Source: Heliocidaris tuberculata (Eukaryota; Echinodermata; Echinoidea; Camarodonta; Echinometridae). Taken from it: 64,000 nt of DNA. The DNA lies in contig CM046832.1 of the NCBI GenBank assembly GCA_025618425.1, positions 64,563,279 to 64,627,278 on the forward strand. Direction: 5' to 3'. The position numbers were made by a program, and so were the translations under genes. The notes beneath the pieces are model-generated. The model saw nothing but the letters and a program-made list of their open reading frames with translations, was not told where the DNA came from and made no database searches. Shown piece after piece: positions 58,708 to 64,000 of this stretch. The number at the start of each line of letters is the position of its first letter. Within the stretch, counting starts at the first letter, position 1.

Positions 58708-58846
58708 TTGTTTGTTTGTTTTGGGGGATGGATTTACTCCTATAACTTCTTATATTAGCTGTCTAACGATGTCAATACGTATACACGTACACAGCTAAAT
58801 ATACCGCTACTATACTTGATTGAGTTTGTATGGTAGGTACTTATGG
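58708..58846. promoter_or_regulatory. Probable IMMP2L 5' leader/proximal promoter
   Basis: Only 139 bp separate the IMMP2L start codon from a repeat element. No TATA box was recognised. The transcription start may lie here or in the repeat. Confidence 0.3.
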
Positions 58847-59560
58847 GGCGCCAAGTGTTCACCGACTTATTCTGTACAAACTTGCCTCATTTTGTGACAA
58901 ACTTCACTCAAAACTCGTTTTTGTTACAAAATTATTGAACAGCAATTTATTTTGTAACAAAATGAATTTAGAAAGGTAATTTTGTAACAAAAATATATTC
59001 TGTTACAAAATTAACATTACGGAATTACTTCGTCCGATTTCATTTTGTAACGAACATCATTCTGTTACAAAATTAACATAACAAAATTTTCATTTTGTTA
59101 CAAAAATCATTCTGTTACAAAATTGAACATGTCCAAATATATTTTGTAACGAAAATTATTTTGTCCGTTCTCATTTTGTAACAAAAATAATTTTGTTACA
59201 AAATTATCTTGACAAAATTTGTTTTGTCCACCTTTTAACAAAACTTATTCTGTTACAAAATCAACATCACAAAATAATTCTGTCCATTCTCATGTTGTAC
59301 AAAAACGAGTTTTGAGTGAATTTTGTCACAAAATGAGGTAAGTTATTACAGAATAAGTTAGTGAACACTTGGCGCCTTGAGACGCCAAGTGTTCACCGAC
59401 TTAATAATAATAATGATTCTGTCCATTCTCATGTTGTAACAAAAACGAGTTTTGAGTGAATTTTGTAACAAAATGAGGCAATTTATTACAGAAAAAGTCG
59501 GTGAACACTTGGCGCCCCTATGAGCGCCAAGTGTTCACCAACTTATTCTGTACCCACACA
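58847..59560. mobile_element. GGCGCCAAGTGTTCACC element cluster with TTTTGTTACAAAA array
   Basis: Element 58847-59376 has GGCGCCAAGTGTTCACCGAC and GTGAACACTTGGCGCC ends. A second (59382-59516) and a third truncated copy (from 59524) follow. The interior repeats the palindrome TTTTGTAACAAAA/TTCTGTTACAAAA about a dozen times. Confidence 0.8.
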
Positions 59561-60832
59561 GTTTTTATTTTGTCAAGTCATCGACGTACATATCAGTGCT
59601 GTAGTCGAGTCCATCCCATCCGAGTCCCTGTAGTCCGAGTCCGAGTCCGAGTCCGAGTCCAAGTCTGAGTCCTGGCATCCGAGTCCCGAGTCCTGGACAT
59701 CCGAATCCGAGTCCGAGTCCGAGTCCGAGTCCCGATGGGAACATCTTAAATTGCTTTTTTGTTTTACGTCACATTATTTATATTTTAATACATGCCTTAC
59801 TGTGAACTCTCTATAACATAAATAGTTTCTGGTTCATGGAATCTTCCATTTGTCAGAGAATTTAGTTTATTGTAACTTTTCTTAGTTCGAATGCGGACAA
59901 CTATTTTTAAATAGTTGTAAAAAGGTTTGCTCACAAATGAGTGATTTGTCACCGTGACATGTCGTTTGGTGCTTAAGAATATTAATTTCAGTAAGATTTC
60001 CAGCTATTAACACTAAAAATTCTGACAGGAGGTAAGAAAATTGAATTGGAAATGTTGAGATAAATGTCTATGGTGAGATTTTCGGTGATGGTTTGGTGTA
60101 CTGGTGGAATTTAAGAAGTTTTATTGACTAAAGTGAACATGCACTCTGTGTCAAGGTACATGTCTCGTTGACAAATGGCTCATATGTGAACAAGCCTTAT
60201 CAGGCCAAGTATTTTGCTTGTATCCACAGTTATTATTGAGAGTTGACGTACTGTATTGTATCTGATACCTCAACGAAGAAAAGATACACAAATGAATATT
60301 TTGTCCATTTCAAAGGCCTGTAATTTTATCTTTTTAAAAAACAAAATTCTATCAACATATCAATTATAAGTAAACACACAAAAATAATAGGTTGAATGCC
60401 ATTAAAACCAGATTATAGAAAAGAAAGTTTCCAAATGAAATGGAAAAAAAGAGGGGAAAAAATATTTCACCTAGAACACCAATCATGCAATAGGTCAATC
60501 TTATCAATAAAATAAAGGATTAAAGTAATAAAAAGGTGAATTGTCAAACCCCAATAAAACCCTTGTAGATATATCAGCTCATTAAACTGGCTTAATGACT
60601 TGTAATACAAATGCAACATTAACATTCATTTTGGAAACTGACTACATGACTAAGTGACTCAAGTAAAACGAAAGTAATTGTTAAACCGTAATTAAACCGT
60701 CTGACGCTGTCAAAAGTTACAAAATTGCTTTCTTCGACTTTTTGCCACAGGAACATAGGTTGCAAGTAAAAAGAAAGAAGATCAAAACTGTACAGTTCAT
60801 AATACTGGCTTGAAATGCTGGAATAGTAATCA

Positions 60833-60968
60833 GGGGAGCGTTTCATCAAGCGTTTTGTCAGTGATTTTTACCGACAACTGTTATAAGCTACTGAAATCCT
60901 TGCATCTGATTGGCTGAGAGTAAATGTCAGTAAAAATCACTGACAAAACGCTTGATGAAATGCTCCCC
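60833..60968 (+). mobile_element. Palindromic MITE family A, copy 3 (nested in hAT-like element)
   Basis: GGGGAGCGTTTCATCAAGCG and its complement CGCTTGATGAAATGCTCCCC, with a core of TTATAAGCTACTGAAATCC and TGATTGGCTGAGAG. Confidence 0.85.
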
Positions 60969-61559
60969 TGTTTGAGACTGCCCACATATTGCAAGATATC
61001 CCAGGCTGGGGTCTATGGGAAACGTGTGTTATAGATTAATCCATCTCCAAATGGCTAACATCAATTTCAATATGACTTGTCTGTGTCATACTTGTAAAAC
61101 GAGTGTATACGAGCATAAAACAACTAATCTTAACGTCTATTTGGGCACATTCTGGTACGGTTACGGCGATCGATGTTAAGTTCATGTTCAAAATACCGCT
61201 CAATCGAGAAAGGTGCGCGAAAATAGCGGGGGGTTTTGCGTGCCTTGGGGTAATTTTTTGAGCTAAAATTAAAAGCGGAAAACGGAAAAAATTACCGGTC
61301 TCGCTGCCGGTCTCGGCCCGATTTTCCCCCGAGTCACGAGTCACCATTGGTCGAGTCCGAGTCCGAGACCGAGTCCTTGTGGCTCGAGTCCGAGTCCGAG
61401 TCCGAGTCCCGAGAAATAGGGACTCGAGACCGGTCTCGAGTCCGAGTCCGGACCCCCCGGGAGGGGGGGGGGGGGGGGGGGGGGGGGTACTCAGATTATA
61501 ATCGGACGGGGGTGTGCGACTGAGAACTCCAGACCCATACCCACATCCAAGGGTCCTTT

Positions 61560-61780
61560 TGCTGTAAATAGGCACCCATGTCTAAGGATTTTTTGTGAAA
61601 AATGGACCCATGTCTAAGGATTTCCCGGACAAATGAGGGAGAAAAGAGAGGAATGAAACAAATGATAAGAGCCGGGATAAGAGACCCATGTCTAAGGATT
61701 TTTTGGGGAAAAATGGGACCCATGTCTAAGGATCTTTTTAATGAAAAGGGGACCCATGTCTAAGGATCTTTCTTCAAAAA
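61560..61780 (+). repeat. ACCCATGTCTAAGGATTTTT minisatellite
   Basis: Five copies of CCCATGTCTAAGGAT followed by T-rich then A-rich spacers, at irregular intervals of about 40-100 bp. Confidence 0.85.
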
Positions 61781-61827
61781 GTCACCCTTCCCAGCGGCAC
61801 ATCCCCGTATACCCAATATACGTGACT

Positions 61828-61864
<37 letters not shown>

Positions 61865-62194
61865 TCCGGACTCGAGTCCTACAGCACTGGTACATATAGC
61901 TCAAAGAACGCTGACTGGCCGAATGATTCGCGAGCGTCAGAAAAAAGTACACAATTTCAAAATGTAACAATTAATACAAGCAAGACCGTAGTAAAATGGA
62001 TTCATATAGTTTGTAGTCCAGATTTTTGAGGAGGAGGGGGTTACAAATTATTTGATATTTAATATTTTTGCTATTTATACACAAAAATGTTATAGTATTC
62101 AAAAAATAGACATGAGTAGATCTACTATCCTAATTAAATTTGATTTGTACATGCACTGTAGAGGATAAAAACAAGGTGAAATAATATAGCATTA

Positions 62195-62342
62195 CAGGGG
62201 CGGATCCAGGATTTTGAAAAAGGGGGGCACAGGTGAATGTCCGGAAAAAAAAAGTTCTAAAAGAGGGGGCACAATCCCAAAGAAGGGGGGGGCACAATGT
62301 ATACCTTTCTTCCGGAATCCCCCCCCCCCTAAATCCCCACTG
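62195..62342. mobile_element. 148-bp hAT-type G-rich MITE
   Basis: CAGGGGCGGATCCAGGATTT at the left, CTAAATCCCCACTG at the right. Flanks TAGCATTA and TTGCATTG agree in 6 of 8 bases. The interior has GGGGGGCACA units. Confidence 0.7.
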
Positions 62343-62738
62343 TTGCATTGGTGTTACCTTATTGTCTAGATTTAAAATTATTACTTTCATTTCAGAACAA
62401 AAATATCAAATAACAAAAAATTGAGGCGGGCTGAAAAAGGGAAAGTGGAGGGGACGAGAAACTAGGAATTAATTTTATTTGGCCTAATGATGTGAAGACG
62501 AATATACATATACCAGTAGAGTTACTCTTCTGGTGGCAACATTTTGCTGGGAAACTGTTTACGACTGCAAGGGGATCAAATCCGTCGGCAGATGGGGCGG
62601 CCTGTAACTGAAATTCGGTTGGGCAATTTTGATGGGAGTCAAGGCAACTAGTCAACTCAGACTTTTGAAACAAAGTCCCTAATTTTCTCATATATTTTCG
62701 TTTTCGTTTCCAATTATCATGATGGAGATCAGTGGCGT

Positions 62739-63769
62739 AATGAGCCAAAAGTTTTGAGGGGGCTGACCCTGCAGTATTAAAGAATTGAACTATTTTCTAA
62801 ATCCTTTGAATGGGGGGGGGGGTACATTCCCGCCCCTCCCATAAACAAGACTTTGCATTTCGCTGTAAAATGAAAATATTGCACTTACAGAGTCCAACGT
62901 CATTGCTAAATTAAATATTCTATTTTGCGAGGTACCGTAGCGACCGAGCAAGAAAATTTTACGTTTTGTAGTTTGAAACATTGCATTTCAGACCACTTTT
63001 ATGCACACAAATACCGTAATGATCAAAGTCTGAGCTCAATATCCTCCCTTTTCTTTTCATTTTTTCTCTTACGGCGGGTATAGGCAGCTTAAATCGTCAT
63101 TATTTTTTGCGACTTTCAATTTCGGGGGACGATTCCTCTCTGCCTATGTAATACCTCTTCATAGATTTTCTTTAATTTTAATTCAAGTGTATTAAACAAG
63201 GGAGCGGAGCGACAGAGTAAGAGGATTTTCTGTTTTGAATAGTGAAACTTTGGAACCTGAGTAGTGTGTTGTAACTCATTATTTATTTCCCTCACTTTCG
63301 AAAGAAATTTCACGATCGTGTGTGAGCCAATCGTAAAGGAGCTTGTTTGGGTATAAGAGGAAAGTTCCCCTCCTATAATAAGAAAATTGGTATAAATAAA
63401 TATATCTTGCATTTAAGCTGCCTATACCCGCCGTAAGAGAAAAAATGAAAAGAAAAGGGAGAATATTGAGCACAGACTTTGATCATTACGGTATTTGTGT
63501 GCATAAAAGTGGTCTGAAATGCAATGCTTCAAACTACAAAACGTAAAATTTTCTTACTCGGTCGCTACGGTACCTCGCAAAATAGAATATTTAATTTAGC
63601 AATGACAATGGACTCTGTAAGTGCAATATTTTCATTTTACAGCGAAATGCAAAGTCTTATTTATGGGAGGGGCGGGAATGTACCCCCCCCCCCCATTCAA
63701 AGGATTTAGAAAATAGTTAAATTCTCTAATACTATACAGGATCAGCCCCCTCAAAACTTTTGGCTCATT
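62739..63769. repeat. Large inverted repeat, ~356-bp arms
   Basis: Left arm 62739-63094 and right arm 63411-63769 are near-identical complements, so the same open frame appears on both strands. The spacer is 316 bp. CAGTGGCGTAATGAGCC precedes the left arm. Confidence 0.9.
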
Positions 63770-63837
63770 GTTTGGGTATAAGAGGAAAGTTCCCCTCCTA
63801 TAATAAGAAAATTGGGATAAATAAATATATCTTGCAT
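63349..63837 (+). repeat. Direct repeat overlapping the large inverted repeat
   Basis: GTATAAGAGGAAAGTTCCCC plus TCCTATAATAAGAAAATTGG at 63349 recurs at 63776 with one or two differences. The second copy follows the right arm directly. Confidence 0.85.
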
Positions 63838-64000
63838 GCAAAAGATGCATATGGAAGGGGAGATACTAAGAAAATTTAGCCATTTATACGTTCTAAAAGA
63901 CGTACTACTGTAATCAGAAAAATCCTTTTTTTTTCTAGCCAGATATATATAAAGTGGTTGTTTTTCTTTTACTTTCTTTTTTTTTTTTTTTTTCTTTCTT

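Larger units (their letters stand above)
59594..61889. mobile_element. 2.3-kb non-autonomous hAT-like element, exact 8-bp target duplication
   Basis: Ends CAGTGCTGTAG and CTACAGCACTG, flanked by GTACATAT at 59586-59593 and 61890-61897. Both subterminal regions carry CGAGTC hexamer arrays (59600-59740; 61310-61455, 61868-61880). Near the right end are about five ACCCATGTCTAAGGATTTTT units and long G and C runs. Palindromic MITE A is nested at 60833. No transposase frame. Confidence 0.92.

Noticed and set aside
61036..61575. 179-codon minus-strand open frame rich in Arg-Thr repeats
   Set aside because: It is translation of the CGAGTC hexamer array and a C tract inside the hAT-like element; no conserved domain.
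62790..63709. Near-identical 60-codon frames on opposite strands
   Set aside because: They are the two arms of the large inverted repeat.

Overview
This is a eukaryotic, AT-rich, intron-rich stretch crowded with short DNA-transposon derivatives, palindromes, microsatellites and long G/C homopolymers. Gene content and repeat style suggest a marine invertebrate deuterostome, most likely an echinoderm such as a sea urchin. The species call is inference; I cannot search a database.

Four protein-coding genes can be rebuilt exon by exon. All have GT-AG introns, consistent splice phases, and intact start and stop codons. (1) ING3, minus strand, 10 exons between 22698 and 9952, 410 aa, a chromatin reader of NuA4/TIP60-type acetyltransferase complexes. 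(2) A CYP2-clan cytochrome P450, minus strand, 4 exons between 34358 and 30260, 499 aa. (3) CHCHD3/MIC19-like MICOS subunit, plus strand, 7 exons between 40045 and 48500, 162 aa, with the usual central helical region largely missing. (4) IMMP2L, inner-membrane signal peptidase subunit 2, minus strand, 5 exons between 58707 and 52694, 205 aa. MIC19 and IMMP2L both act at the mitochondrial inner membrane and lie tail to tail. The human orthologues of ING3, CHCHD3 and IMMP2L all map to 7q31-q33, so the block looks like a remnant of ancient linkage.

Layout: 1-9.9 kb is repeats (inverted minisatellite, hAT-like element, TACG satellite, TA-flanked elements, tRNA-like SINEs). 9.9-22.7 kb is ING3, whose introns hold TTAA-flanked MITEs, a hAT MITE and very large inverted repeats. 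22.7-30.2 kb is intergenic minisatellite and G-rich repeats. 30.2-34.4 kb is the P450. 34.4-40 kb is intergenic repeats. 40-48.5 kb is MIC19. 48.5-52.7 kb is intergenic. 52.7-58.7 kb is IMMP2L with a LINE fragment and three foldback or Tc1-like elements in its introns. 58.8-64 kb is repeats, including a 2.3-kb hAT-like element with exact 8-bp target duplications and a 0.36-kb-arm inverted repeat.

No RNA gene, CRISPR array, viral gene or intact transposase was found. The notable content is the repeat biology: several elements are delimited to the base by their own target-site duplications, and one MITE sits inside a SINE whose empty site is also present in this window.
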